Below are positions 8,903 to 17,487 of a stretch of DNA of 64,000 nt, in pieces (position 1 is the first letter of the stretch; every line of letters starts with the position of its first letter). This DNA is from CADEDH01 sp039029735 (GTDB lineage: Bacteria; Actinomycetota; Acidimicrobiia; Acidimicrobiales; SZUA-35): assembly GCA_039029735.1 (NCBI GenBank), contig JBCCFL010000022.1, forward strand, positions 26,065 to 90,064, read 5' to 3'. The position numbers and the translations under genes were made by a program. The notes under the pieces are model-generated. The model was not told the DNA's origin. It made no database searches and was given only the letters and a program-made list of their open reading frames with translations.

Positions 8903-9898
8903 ATGGGGGAACAGCTGCTGGTTCGGGCGCCCGGTCGCGTCAATCTGATCGGTGACCACACGGACTACACCGGTGGGCTCGTCTTTCCGATGTCGATCGA
9001 CCGGTGGACCGACATCTCCTTCACCGCCGACGCCGATCGCATCACCCTCAGCTCCGCCGACGACAGCCAGCCGGTGGATCTCGCCGTCGCCGGTACCGAG
9101 GACCCCCGCAGCGTCCCTGGGTGGGGCCGCTACATCGCAGCGGTGCGAAACGAGTTCGCGCCCGAACGAGGGTGTCGCGGGTCGGTCGCCACCACGATCC
9201 CGGTCGGGTCTGGGTTGTCGTCGAGCGCCGCGCTCGAAGCAGCAGCCGCCATCGCACTCGGGTTCGAAGGAACGCCGCTCGAACTGGCCCAGGGCTGTCA
9301 GCGGGCCGAGCATGCCGCCACCGGAGTGCCCACCGGGATCATGGATCAGCTGTGCATCGCCGCATCGGTCGAGGGCGCGGCCACGATGATCGACTGCGAG
9401 TCGCTCGTGGTCACTCCGGTGCCGATGCCGACCGACGTGGCCGTCGTGGTCCGCTTCATCGCCCATCGCACGCTCGAAGGCTCCGAGTACGAGACCAGGG
9501 TGGCCGAGTGCAGAGAGGCCGAATCCGTTGTGGGCCCGCTACGAAAGGCCGACGCTGACGCCGTGGCCAGGATCGCTGATCCGGTGATCCGGCGCCGTGC
9601 CGCCCACGTGGTGTCGGAGAACGCCCGGGTGGACGCGTTCGCCGCTGCGCTGGCAGCCGCCGACTTTGCCGAGGCGGGCCGCATCATGACCGACGGCCAC
9701 GCCAGCCTCCGCGACCTCTACGAGGTGTCGACACCGGAGATGGACGCTGCGGTCGACGAGCTGAACGCCATCAGTGGTGTGTTCGGCGCCCGCATGACCG
9801 GGGGCGGGTTCGGCGGCTGCGTGGTGGCGCTGTGCGATCCTGAGGCCGACGTGGAGGGCTGGTGGGTCAAGCCCGTGGCGGGCGCCGCGCTCGCCTGA
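8903..9898 (+). CDS. galK: Galactokinase (GHMP kinase family)
   Basis: A 331-residue sugar kinase, shorter than the usual 380 or so. The galactokinase signature GRVNLIGDHTDYTGG is at 11-25, the ATP loop PVGSGLSSSAALEA at about 100-113 and the third GHMP motif GARMTGGGFGGCVVAL near 296-311. It phosphorylates galactose at C1 with ATP. The ribosome site GGAGGAGG lies 6 nt before ATG 8903. GalT and GalE are not adjacent, so another GHMP sugar 1-kinase is possible but less likely. Confidence 0.9.
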   Translation: MGEQLLVRAPGRVNLIGDHTDYTGGLVFPMSIDRWTDISFTADADRITLSSADDSQPVDLAVAGTEDPRSVPGWGRYIAAVRNEFAPERGCRGSVATTIPVGSGLSSSAALEAAAAIALGFEGTPLELAQGCQRAEHAATGVPTGIMDQLCIAASVEGAATMIDCESLVVTPVPMPTDVAVVVRFIAHRTLEGSEYETRVAECREAESVVGPLRKADADAVARIADPVIRRRAAHVVSENARVDAFAAALAAADFAEAGRIMTDGHASLRDLYEVSTPEMDAAVDELNAISGVFGARMTGGGFGGCVVALCDPEADVEGWWVKPVAGAALA

Positions 9899-9923
9899 GT
9901 GGTGCTGAGTCCGACTCCTCGCA

Positions 9924-10946
9924 TCAGCCGGTGGGGCGTGTGCCGCAGCAGCGCACCAGCACCCCTGGCACGAAGTCGGTGAGCGCCACATCTACGAATC
10001 CAGCCGCGGTGAAGTAGCCCTCCACTTCGGCGCGGGTGTGGGCCCGGCCGAGGCTGCCGCACACGAGTTCGTTCATGCCCCACATCGCAGCGTCGAGCGG
10101 GCCGGCCCGGTCATCGTCGAGCATCTCGCCCACAAGGTGCATCTCGCCACCCGGTTCGAGGGCACGAAAGGCCCGGGCCACCACGTCGGCGATCACAGGC
10201 CCGTCGTAGATCGGGAGGTTGCTGGCCATCACCACCACGTCGACCGGGGCGGGGAACTCGCCGGCGGTGAAGTCGGCACCCACCGTGTCGACCCGGTCGG
10301 TGAGGCCGGCGTCGGCGATGTAGTCCTGGGTGGCCACGACGACGGGTGGGAGGTCGAGCACGGTGGCTCGCAGATCGGGGTGGGCCTCCGCTGCGGTGAT
10401 GCTGTAGGCGCCCGATCCGCCGCCGAGGTCGAGCAGGTGGCGCCGCTCGCTGAGGTCGACGGTGCGGACGAACCGACGGGCGGCGCCGAAGCCGATGCTG
10501 GCCGTGGCCCGGTGGTAGGCCCGGGCCGACTCCTCGGTGAGCCCGTCGTACATGCCGAGCCTCGTGCCGGTTTGCGCGGTCATGTGATCGGTCATGGCGA
10601 ACCAACCGGGCACGTCGGGCCGGGTGAAGAGCATCCACGGCCCGGCGTAGCGGGGGGTGCCCTTCACCAGGTAGGCCTCCGCGTCGGGGGCGTTCACGAG
10701 CCGGCCGCCAGCGTCGTCAGCCCACCGAAGCAGATCGAGCGAGAGGGCACAGGTCACCAGGCGCTCCACATCGAGCGGGCGAAGGCCGGTGGCCGATGCC
10801 AGGGCGGCCTCGGTGTCGGTGCCGCCGCTGATGTGGGTGAACAAGTCCACGTCGATCGCCGTGTACAACACGGCCGACTGGGTGTAGGCCCGGGCCATCG
10901 CCTGGAGTCGGGTGGTGTCCACCCTCGTGCTGGTGCCGTCGCTCAT
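9924..10946 (-). CDS. SAM-dependent O-methyltransferase (acetylserotonin methyltransferase-like)
   Basis: A 340-residue methyltransferase. An N-terminal winged-helix dimerisation region covers about 1-120. The SAM site is HLLDLGGGSGAYSITAAEAHP near 165-185, with VLDLPPVV after it, the layout of small-molecule O-methyltransferases of Pfam Methyltransf_2. ATG 10946 is preceded by AGGGGGA at good spacing; an ATG 42 nt further upstream lacks one. It converges on galK. The substrate is probably a phenolic or polyketide-like compound, but nothing nearby confirms this. Confidence 0.88.
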   Translation of the reverse strand: MSDGTSTRVDTTRLQAMARAYTQSAVLYTAIDVDLFTHISGGTDTEAALASATGLRPLDVERLVTCALSLDLLRWADDAGGRLVNAPDAEAYLVKGTPRYAGPWMLFTRPDVPGWFAMTDHMTAQTGTRLGMYDGLTEESARAYHRATASIGFGAARRFVRTVDLSERRHLLDLGGGSGAYSITAAEAHPDLRATVLDLPPVVVATQDYIADAGLTDRVDTVGADFTAGEFPAPVDVVVMASNLPIYDGPVIADVVARAFRALEPGGEMHLVGEMLDDDRAGPLDAAMWGMNELVCGSLGRAHTRAEVEGYFTAAGFVDVALTDFVPGVLVRCCGTRPTG

Positions 10947-11051
10947 TGGGTCCCCCTGATCGTGGGAATCGACACTAGGGGACGACACCGGCGCTGGTCA
11001 GCCTGCCGCAGTGACGGACCGACCAGCGCCAGGCTGGATCCGGCTCGTGGG

Positions 11052-11777
11052 CTAGCGCATCGCCTCGGAATCGGACGACCACACGATGACCTCGGCCGGG
11101 CCGTCGAGGGCCTCGATCGTTGGTGTGCCGGCGCCAGTGAGGCGGACGGCGTCGCCGGCAAGGAGGTCGCGGCTGCCATCGAAGCGCACCGAGCCCCGGG
11201 CCACGAAGAGGTGGACGAACGGTGCGTCGGGGATCGAGACCGGCGAGCCGGGGGAGAGGCGGCCGACGGCCATCTCGGCTCCGGCCTGGTGGATCGTGAT
11301 GGCGCCATCATGGTCGCGGCCTGAGGCCACGGTGACGAGCTCGCCCGAGGCCAAGGCCTCGTTCACGTCGAGCTGTTCATAGCCCGGTGCGATGCCCACC
11401 TGATCGGGTACCACCCACATCTGCACGAAGTGGACGGGCTCCTCCGCGCTGGCGTTCATCTCCGAGTGGGAGATGCCAGCGCCGGCCGACATGCGTTGGG
11501 CCAGGCCGGGATAGAGCACACCGTGATGGCCTGCGGAGTCGCGGTGTTCGAGTTGGCCCTCCAGCACCCAGGTCACGATCTCCATGTCGCGATGACTGTG
11601 GGTGCCGAAGCCGGCCCCGGGGGCCACGATGTCGTCGTTGGAGACGATCAGCAGGCCGTGGCCGGTGTTCGTCGGGTCGTAGTGGCTGCTGAAGCTGAAG
11701 CTGTGCTTGGAGTCGAGCCAGCCCATGCGGGTGTGGAACCGGGCGCCAGCCGGTCGGACGTCGACGGCTGCAGTCAC
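11052..11777 (-). CDS. Pirin family protein
   Basis: A 241-residue bicupin of the pirin family. The N-terminal cupin has the metal-site pattern FGTHSHRDMEIVTWVLEGQL (His and Glu ligands), followed by AGAGISHSEMNAS. Bacterial pirins include quercetin 2,3-dioxygenases and redox-linked regulators. It begins with GTG 11777 overlapping the YceI-like gene's TGA (GTGA), so translation is probably coupled. Both are likely controlled by the MarR protein encoded divergently. Confidence 0.92.
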   Translation of the reverse strand: MTAAVDVRPAGARFHTRMGWLDSKHSFSFSSHYDPTNTGHGLLIVSNDDIVAPGAGFGTHSHRDMEIVTWVLEGQLEHRDSAGHHGVLYPGLAQRMSAGAGISHSEMNASAEEPVHFVQMWVVPDQVGIAPGYEQLDVNEALASGELVTVASGRDHDGAITIHQAGAEMAVGRLSPGSPVSIPDAPFVHLFVARGSVRFDGSRDLLAGDAVRLTGAGTPTIEALDGPAEVIVWSSDSEAMR

Positions 11778-12301
11778 GCCGCTGGCACGATCTGAGCCTC
11801 GAGCTCGATCGTCACCTTGTCGCCGATGAGCATGCCATCAGCGCCGAGCGGCGCATTGAAGTCGATCCCGAAGTCGCTACGGAGGATCTCGCCCGATGCG
11901 CTGAAGCCGGCACGCGTGGTGTCGTAGGCGTCGACCTGCACACCGTGGAACTCGAGATCGAATGACACCGGCTTGGTCACGCCGTTGATGGTGAGGTCGC
12001 CGCTCATCGAGCTCTCGCTCACCGCGCTGGAACGGAAGGCCATGGTGGGATGGCTCTCGACGTTGAAGAAGTCGGTGCTGCGGAGGTGGTTGTCACGATC
12101 GGCGTTGTTGGTGTCGACCGAGGCGAGGTCGACGGTGGCCTCCACCACGCTCGCGGTTGGATCGTCGGCCACCGTGACGTTGCCCGAGAACGTGTTGAAC
12201 CGGCCCCGCACCTTGGACAACCCCAGGTGGCGAACCGAGAAACCAACCTCGGTGTGGGCGGGCTCGATGGTCCAGGTTCCGGCGGTGAGATCAGTGGTCA
12301 A
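11774..12301 (-). CDS. YceI family lipid-binding protein
   Basis: A 175-residue YceI-like protein, here without a signal peptide and therefore cytoplasmic. Family features are GTWTIEPAHTEVGFSVRHLG at the start, VRGRFNTFSGNVTV, and DHLRSTDFFNVESHPTMAF in the middle. YceI folds into a lipocalin-like barrel that binds polyisoprenoids. It is first in an operon with pirin and is divergent from a marR-type gene. A palindrome lies just upstream of the start. Confidence 0.93.
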   Translation of the reverse strand: MTTDLTAGTWTIEPAHTEVGFSVRHLGLSKVRGRFNTFSGNVTVADDPTASVVEATVDLASVDTNNADRDNHLRSTDFFNVESHPTMAFRSSAVSESSMSGDLTINGVTKPVSFDLEFHGVQVDAYDTTRAGFSASGEILRSDFGIDFNAPLGADGMLIGDKVTIELEAQIVPAA

Positions 12302-12338
12302 CGGGTTCTCCTTTGTTCGGGCGCCCCTGCGGGCCCCT

Positions 12339-12377
12339 CCTTTAATGTTGAAGGAAATGGTACTTCAAGAGTTAAGG
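12339..12377. promoter_or_regulatory. Palindromic operator between yceI-like and marR-like genes
   Basis: Left arm CCTTTAATGTTGAAG (12339-12353) and right arm CTTCAAGAGTTAAGG (12363-12377) are inverted repeats matching at 12 of 15 positions, with the inner TTGAAG...CTTCAA perfect. It lies in the 93-nt gap between divergent genes and is AT-rich against a GC-rich background. This is the expected site for MarR autorepression and control of the yceI-pirin operon. Confidence 0.75.
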
Positions 12378-12394
12378 AAGTCAACGACCGGGGT

Positions 12395-12886
12395 ATGCTT
12401 GGTGACGTGAATCACACGCCCCGCTGGCTCGACTCGACCGAGATGCGCATCTGGCTGGCCTACCTCGAAGCCACGGGGCGGGTCGGCCAGCGGCTCGAGG
12501 CGTCGCTGAAGGCAACGGGTGCGATGTCACTCGAGGACTACGAGGTGCTCGTGCATCTGTCCGAGGCCGACGGCGGCCGCCTCCGCATGACAGAGCTCTC
12601 CAATCGGCTGCTGCATTCACAGAGCAGGCTGAGTCAGCGAGTGGACCGCCTGGTGGCCCGCGACCTCGTGCGGCGCGAGAAGTGCCCCGACGATCGCCGC
12701 GGCACCTTCGCGGTGATCACCGATCACGGGTTCGACACGATCCGCAGCCTCGCCCCCCGGCACGTGGCCGATGTACGGGAGCTGCTGATCGATCAGATCG
12801 AACCCCACGAACGCGAGATCCTGGCCGACGTGCTGGAGCGGATCGCTCGGTCGGCACGAGAGGGCGACGCGGCGGTCCACCAATAG
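12395..12886 (+). CDS. MarR family transcriptional regulator
   Basis: A 163-residue winged-helix regulator. The recognition region is LRMTELSNRLLHSQSRLSQR near 66-86, followed by the wing LVRREKCPDDRRGTFAVIT. MarR proteins bind short palindromes as dimers and release them on ligand or oxidant. The palindrome at 12339-12377 lies directly upstream, so autorepression and repression of yceI-pirin are likely. The start is ATG 12395; GTG 12407 is an alternative that would remove four residues. Confidence 0.9.
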   Translation: MLGDVNHTPRWLDSTEMRIWLAYLEATGRVGQRLEASLKATGAMSLEDYEVLVHLSEADGGRLRMTELSNRLLHSQSRLSQRVDRLVARDLVRREKCPDDRRGTFAVITDHGFDTIRSLAPRHVADVRELLIDQIEPHEREILADVLERIARSAREGDAAVHQ

Positions 12887-12921
12887 GGGCCACCCCACGC
12901 CGGCCGGCTAACGTCTCGGCC

Positions 12922-13974
12922 ATGAAACTCGGCACCAGCATCAACTACGTCGGCGATTTCGCCAAGTCGGTCCAGGAAGTCGTCGAACTCGAGGCGGCTG
13001 GTCTCGACGTCGTGTGGGTGGCGGAGGCCTACAGCGTCGATGCCGTCAGCCAGATCGGCTACCTGGCGGCCAAGACCGAGCGCATCGAGATCGGCTCCGG
13101 CATCCTCAACGTCTACTCCCGCACGGCATCTGCCGTGGCCCAGACCGCGGCCGGGCTCGACATGGTGTCGAACGGCCGGTTCATCCTCGGCCTCGGCGCT
13201 AGCGGCCCCCAGGTGATCGAGGGCTTCCACGGTGTGCCCTACGAGAAGCCGATGGCCCGCATCCAGGAGTACATCGACGTGGTGCGGATGACGTTGCGCC
13301 GCGAGAAGGTGATCTACGACGGCAAGACCGTCACGGTGCCGCTGCCTGAGGGGGAGGGGACCGGCCTCGGAAAGCCGCTCAAGCTGATCAACCACCCGGT
13401 GCGCAACGAGATCCCGATCTGGTGGGCGTCGCTGATGCCGCTCTCGGTCAAGGCAACCGCCCGTTCGGCCGATGGCTGGCTTCCCGTGTTCTTCGTGCCC
13501 GATGAGTTCCAGCGAGTGTGGGGTGACGACCTGAAGGCCGGCCAGGCCCAGCGCGATGAGTCGCTCGGGCGCCTGGAGATCGGTGCCGGCACGATGGTGG
13601 CCATCGGCGAGGAGTTCGTCGGGGAGGGGGCCGACAAGGTGCTCGACCTCGGGCGGCCCAACACCGCGCTCTACTGGGGTGGGATGGGCGCCCGCGACAA
13701 GAACTTCTACAACACGATCGCCCGCAAGTACGGCTATGAGGAAGAGGCGATCGAGATCCAGGACCTGTATCTCGACGGCAACAAGAACGAGGCGGCGGCC
13801 GCCGTGCCCCGCGACTTCCTCGACCGGTCGAGCCTCGTCGGCCCGCCGTCCTACATCCGGGAGCGGTTGGGTGTGTGGAAGGAGGCCGGTGTCACGGTGC
13901 TGAACGTGAACGTCGCCCCCGGCCAGGACAAGGCCGGCACCCTCGGACAGCTCCGCGAGATGATGGAGGACTGA
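12922..13974 (+). CDS. LLM class F420-dependent oxidoreductase
   Basis: A 350-residue luciferase-like TIM-barrel oxidoreductase. The start MKLGTSINYVGDF, the segment GLDVVWVAEAYSVDAVSQIGYLA, and ERIEIGSGILNVYSRTASAVAQTAAGLD match the actinobacterial F420 branch rather than FMN luciferases. It probably transfers hydride between F420H2 and an unknown substrate. The cofD and cofE genes in this window show the cofactor is made. The gene ends 1 nt before the next ATG, so it is cotranscribed with the hydrolase gene. Confidence 0.88.
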   Translation: MKLGTSINYVGDFAKSVQEVVELEAAGLDVVWVAEAYSVDAVSQIGYLAAKTERIEIGSGILNVYSRTASAVAQTAAGLDMVSNGRFILGLGASGPQVIEGFHGVPYEKPMARIQEYIDVVRMTLRREKVIYDGKTVTVPLPEGEGTGLGKPLKLINHPVRNEIPIWWASLMPLSVKATARSADGWLPVFFVPDEFQRVWGDDLKAGQAQRDESLGRLEIGAGTMVAIGEEFVGEGADKVLDLGRPNTALYWGGMGARDKNFYNTIARKYGYEEEAIEIQDLYLDGNKNEAAAAVPRDFLDRSSLVGPPSYIRERLGVWKEAGVTVLNVNVAPGQDKAGTLGQLREMMED

Positions 13975-13975
13975 G

Positions 13976-14962
13976 ATGGTCGACCTCGCGGCCGGCGTTC
14001 GGTTCGCCGAGCAGCGGATCGAACTCACCGATCCGGCCGGCGTCGACGTCGTCGGCGAGGTGGTGGCGGTGCCGAGTGCCAACCCGGTCAACTACCACCA
14101 GGTGATCTCCGATCACGCCGCCTGCCCGCCGATCACGATCGACGGGCAGTTGTTCGTGCCGACCGCAAGCGGCGGCCCTCACGCGACCGTGATCGTCGTG
14201 CCCGGTTCCCTCGGTGTCGGGCCGAACCACCTGGCCCACGCCGAAACGCTGTTCGCCGCCGGCTGGGCCGTGTTCGTCATCGACCCGTTCGGCCCGCGGG
14301 CCGTGGCGTCGACCGTGTCGAACCAGACCCAGTACAGCTTCGCCGCCAGCGCCTACGACGTGCTGGCGGCCGTTGGCGTGCTCGCCGCACGCCCCGAGCT
14401 GGCAGCCGACCGCATCGCCGCCCAAGGTCACAGCCGCGGCGGCTCCGCCGTCACCACCGCGGCGATGCGCCGGTTTGCCGATGCCGTGCTGGGGCCCGAT
14501 CAGGCGTTGGCGGCCGTCTATGCCGCCTACCCATGGTGTGGCCACCAGTTCGTCGATGCCAGCATCGGTCCAACCGCAATGCGGGCAATCGTCGGCGATC
14601 AGGATGATTGGCTCTCGGTTCAGCAGGTACAGGCCCAGATCGCCACGGTTGCTGCCACCGGGGCTGCCGCCTCGGTGCGTGTCGTGCCGGGGGCCGCCCA
14701 CAGCTTCGATCGCACCGAACCCGTGACCGCAGTGCCCGATGCCTCGGTGGCTCCCACCGCACCGACGATCGGCATCGCCGATGACGGTGCCCTCATCGAC
14801 CCCTATTCGGGCCTGGCCGACGCCCACTTGGCCGACCGCGACGTGTTCGTGCAGGCCATCAAGCACGGCTTCGGGGTGAAGGGGGCCCACTACGGCGGCT
14901 CGACTGACACCGCAGCGTTGTTCACCGCCGACATGCTGGACTTCTACCGCAACGTGCTCTGA
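13976..14962 (+). CDS. Alpha/beta hydrolase, dienelactone-hydrolase-like
   Basis: A 328-residue alpha/beta hydrolase. The nucleophile elbow is GHSRGG near 155-160, the likely acid is in GDQDDW near 211-216 and the His is GAAHSF near 240-245. The first strand and oxyanion region appear as VIVVPGSLGVGPNHLAHAE. It has no signal peptide. It follows the F420 oxidoreductase after one base, suggesting consecutive steps on one substrate, which I cannot name. Confidence 0.82.
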   Translation: MVDLAAGVRFAEQRIELTDPAGVDVVGEVVAVPSANPVNYHQVISDHAACPPITIDGQLFVPTASGGPHATVIVVPGSLGVGPNHLAHAETLFAAGWAVFVIDPFGPRAVASTVSNQTQYSFAASAYDVLAAVGVLAARPELAADRIAAQGHSRGGSAVTTAAMRRFADAVLGPDQALAAVYAAYPWCGHQFVDASIGPTAMRAIVGDQDDWLSVQQVQAQIATVAATGAAASVRVVPGAAHSFDRTEPVTAVPDASVAPTAPTIGIADDGALIDPYSGLADAHLADRDVFVQAIKHGFGVKGAHYGGSTDTAALFTADMLDFYRNVL

Positions 14963-15059
14963 GCGCATCCGCTCGGTGCCCAGAGCAGCGCCCGATCAGA
15001 TTTTTCTCGGAATCTGTAGGAACTGGGAACTGTTTGGTGCCCCGAAGCGTCTTACGACC

Positions 15060-15695
15060 GTGCGTGAGGTATGGGATGGCCCGGGTGGATGGCCGATCGA
15101 GCTCACAGAGCTCGATCGCGAGCACCGGATCGACTTCGTACGCCTGGCGTACATGATCGTCGGCGACCGTTTTGCCGCCGAGGAGTTGGTGGAGGAGGCG
15201 ATGGCTGCGTGTGCCCCCAACTGGTCGCGCTGTGCCCACCCGCGGTTCTATCTCGTCACCCTCGTGGTGGGCCGCTGCCTGGCGTGGTTGCGCACCGACC
15301 CAACACCCGATGCTGGTGTCGCCGCCGTTCAGGGGGAGGGCGCCGGCGACGACGCCATGTGGCAGGCCCTCGGTGAACTCGACGGCAAGCGACGTGTCGC
15401 ACTGGTGCTCCGGTTTCACGAACAGCTGTCCGATGCCCACATTGCCGCAGTGCTCGGGTGCTCGGCGGCCACGGTCGACACGCTGATCCCCGGCAGCGCG
15501 GGCCGCAACGCCACCGTGCACGGCGCCGACGGTGAGACATTCGAGCGGATCTTCGCCGCTGAGATGCGGGCGATGCTCCAACGGCGAGCGGCCGACGTCG
15601 GTGCATCCAAGGCCCCTGGCCTGCTCGCCTTCGAGCGCCCCAACGGGCTGGAGCCGGGAGCGGGCGACGGCCTGTTCGGCCCCGGCATCAGCTGA
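15060..15695 (+). CDS. Degenerate ECF-type sigma-70 family protein
   Basis: From GTG 15060, 211 residues. Region 2 is recognisable in DFVRLAYMIVGDRFAAEELVEEAM, and region 4 in LDGKRRVALVLRFHEQLSDAHIAAVLGCSAATVDT. Both are weaker than in active ECF sigma factors, and the helix after region 4 loses its usual Arg/Leu pattern (SAGRNATVHG). About 50 extra C-terminal residues follow. No anti-sigma factor is adjacent. It could be a divergent sigma factor or a DNA-binding relic. The exact start is uncertain. Confidence 0.65.
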   Translation: MREVWDGPGGWPIELTELDREHRIDFVRLAYMIVGDRFAAEELVEEAMAACAPNWSRCAHPRFYLVTLVVGRCLAWLRTDPTPDAGVAAVQGEGAGDDAMWQALGELDGKRRVALVLRFHEQLSDAHIAAVLGCSAATVDTLIPGSAGRNATVHGADGETFERIFAAEMRAMLQRRAADVGASKAPGLLAFERPNGLEPGAGDGLFGPGIS

Positions 15696-15748
15696 CACGT
15701 CACTGGCGGCAGCTGGCGCCTGGCTGGCCTGGCCGGTAAGAAGCGGGG

Positions 15749-16633
15749 ATGGAGATCAGCGTCGCCGGCATGTTCGGCAACAGCCCCCGTCGTGACGGAG
15801 CCTTCGTGAAGGCCACCGCCCAGACGCTCGAACAGCTCGGGTTCCGTGCGCTCTACGCCCCCGAGCACGTGGTGTTCTTCCCGGCCTATGAGTCGAAGTA
15901 CCCCTACTCCGAGGACGGGTCGGCCCGGTGGGGCCCGGAGACCGGCATCTACGATCCGCTCTTCGTGGCCATGCTGGCCCTCGATGCCACCACCACCCTC
16001 CGATTCTGCACCGGCATCGTGATCCTGCCTCAGCGGCCTGCGCTGCTGTCGGCCAAGGAGGTCCTGACGCTCGACCACTTCAGCGGTGGCCGATTCGAGT
16101 TCGGCGTCGGCAGCGGCTGGTCGTGGGAGGAGTACGCCGCGCTCGGCGTGCCCTTCGAGCGGCGCGGGCGGCGCATGGACGAGTACATCGAGGCCATGCG
16201 CGTGGCCTGGACCGAGGACCGCGCCACCTTCCACGGCGAGTTCGTCTCCTTCGACGACGTGGTGCTCAACCCGAAGCCGGTCACCCCGGGTGGGCCTCCC
16301 ATCATCGTCGGCGGGAGCGCGCCGGCGGCGATGCGACGGGCCGCACGGATGGGCGCCGGGTGGTACGGCTGGTGGCCGGACCACTACGACATCGAGACCC
16401 ACACCGCCGAGTTCGCCGAGGTGCTGGCGGCAGAAGGCCGATCGATGACTGACGCCGACTTCAGCTGCCGGATCGGCGTGCCTCTCACAACGGAGACACC
16501 CGACGAGATCGCAGCGAAGCTCGACACGCTCCGCCGCCTCGGATACGACGAAGCGGTGCTGGTCGGGCCTCTCCCCACCAAGACGATGGAGGAGGCGCTG
16601 GCGGGGCTGGCCGAGGTGGCCGGCCTCTCCTAG
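15749..16633 (+). CDS. LLM class F420-dependent oxidoreductase (TIGR03619-like)
   Basis: A 294-residue luciferase-like oxidoreductase of a different subgroup from the one at 12.9 kb. Typical pieces are TLEQLGFRALYAPEHVVFFP, LRFCTGIVILPQRPALLSAKEV, FEFGVGSGWSWEEYAALGVPFERRGRRMDEYIEAM and GGPPIIVGGSAPAAMRRAARMGAGWYGW (each a contiguous family signature). F420 use is inferred from family and from cofD/cofE here. Substrate unknown. Confidence 0.88.
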   Translation: MEISVAGMFGNSPRRDGAFVKATAQTLEQLGFRALYAPEHVVFFPAYESKYPYSEDGSARWGPETGIYDPLFVAMLALDATTTLRFCTGIVILPQRPALLSAKEVLTLDHFSGGRFEFGVGSGWSWEEYAALGVPFERRGRRMDEYIEAMRVAWTEDRATFHGEFVSFDDVVLNPKPVTPGGPPIIVGGSAPAAMRRAARMGAGWYGWWPDHYDIETHTAEFAEVLAAEGRSMTDADFSCRIGVPLTTETPDEIAAKLDTLRRLGYDEAVLVGPLPTKTMEEALAGLAEVAGLS

Positions 16634-16652
16634 AGGCTCCGGGTTGTCGCGA

Positions 16653-17357
16653 TCAGGACAGGAGCCAGCCGCCGTCCACGTCGACGGTCGTCCCGGTCAC
16701 GAAGTCGTTCGTCAGGCAGAACAGGATCCCCTGAGCCACTTCGTCGGCGGTGCCGGCTCGGGGGATCAGGTGATTGGCGGTCGCCTGCTCGTAGAACTGG
16801 GCCCGTTGCTCGCCCTCGGTCGGCACCATGGGCGTGTCGATCGTGCCGGGGGAGACCACGTTGATCCGCTTCGGCGTGATCTCGGGTGCCACCGAGCGCA
16901 CGAGGTGCTCGACGGCAGCACCGACCGAGGCGATCGCAGAGAAACCGGGCTTGCAGCGGCGGGCCGGGGAGCCGCTCACGAGCACGATCGACCCGTCGTC
17001 GCTGAGGTGGGCGGCGCCGTGGCGCACCACGTTGGCGTAGCCCCAGAGCTTTGCGAACGATCCCTGGAACCCGCCCATGTCCATCTCGGTGAATGGGCCG
17101 ACAGCTCGTGCGCCGCCGGTCGCTGCACTCACCAGCGCGTGATAGGGCCCCTCGGCTGCGAGGAGGTCGGCCACGGCCTGTTCGTCGGTCACGTCGCATG
17201 CGGCGAGGCGTACGCCGTCTGGCACGGCCCCCACCCGATCCGGGTTGCGGCTGACTGCCACCACCTCGGCGCCGGCCGCCGCGAGCTGGGTGGTGGTCGC
17301 CAGCCCGATTCCAGACGTTCCACCGAACACGATCGCCTTGCGGCCCTGCAGCTCCAT
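16653..17357 (-). CDS. Atypical short-chain dehydrogenase/reductase lacking YxxxK
   Basis: A 234-residue SDR-fold protein. The nucleotide motif is GGTSGIGLA near 10-18, and the C-terminal NDFVTGTTVDVDGGWLLS is standard. Where the catalytic Tyr-x-x-x-Lys should follow the SGS motif, the sequence reads KPGFSAIASVGAAVEHL, with neither Tyr nor Lys in register. It may be a reductase of the divergent SDR subgroup that lacks this pair, or a binding protein. ATG 17357 is favoured since AAGGAG lies 7 nt before it; ATG 17363 is too close. Confidence 0.85.
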   Translation of the reverse strand: MELQGRKAIVFGGTSGIGLATTTQLAAAGAEVVAVSRNPDRVGAVPDGVRLAACDVTDEQAVADLLAAEGPYHALVSAATGGARAVGPFTEMDMGGFQGSFAKLWGYANVVRHGAAHLSDDGSIVLVSGSPARRCKPGFSAIASVGAAVEHLVRSVAPEITPKRINVVSPGTIDTPMVPTEGEQRAQFYEQATANHLIPRAGTADEVAQGILFCLTNDFVTGTTVDVDGGWLLS

Positions 17358-17487
17358 GGTCATTCTCCTTGGTCCCCACTCGACGTTGCTGGCGGACCTT
17401 AGCGCTCCGTCGCGCTTGTGGCCGACTGCCAGCTTTCGGGAACGGTGCCTGGTTGCGTACTGTGCCCACCAGACGAGGAGGTCCCCG

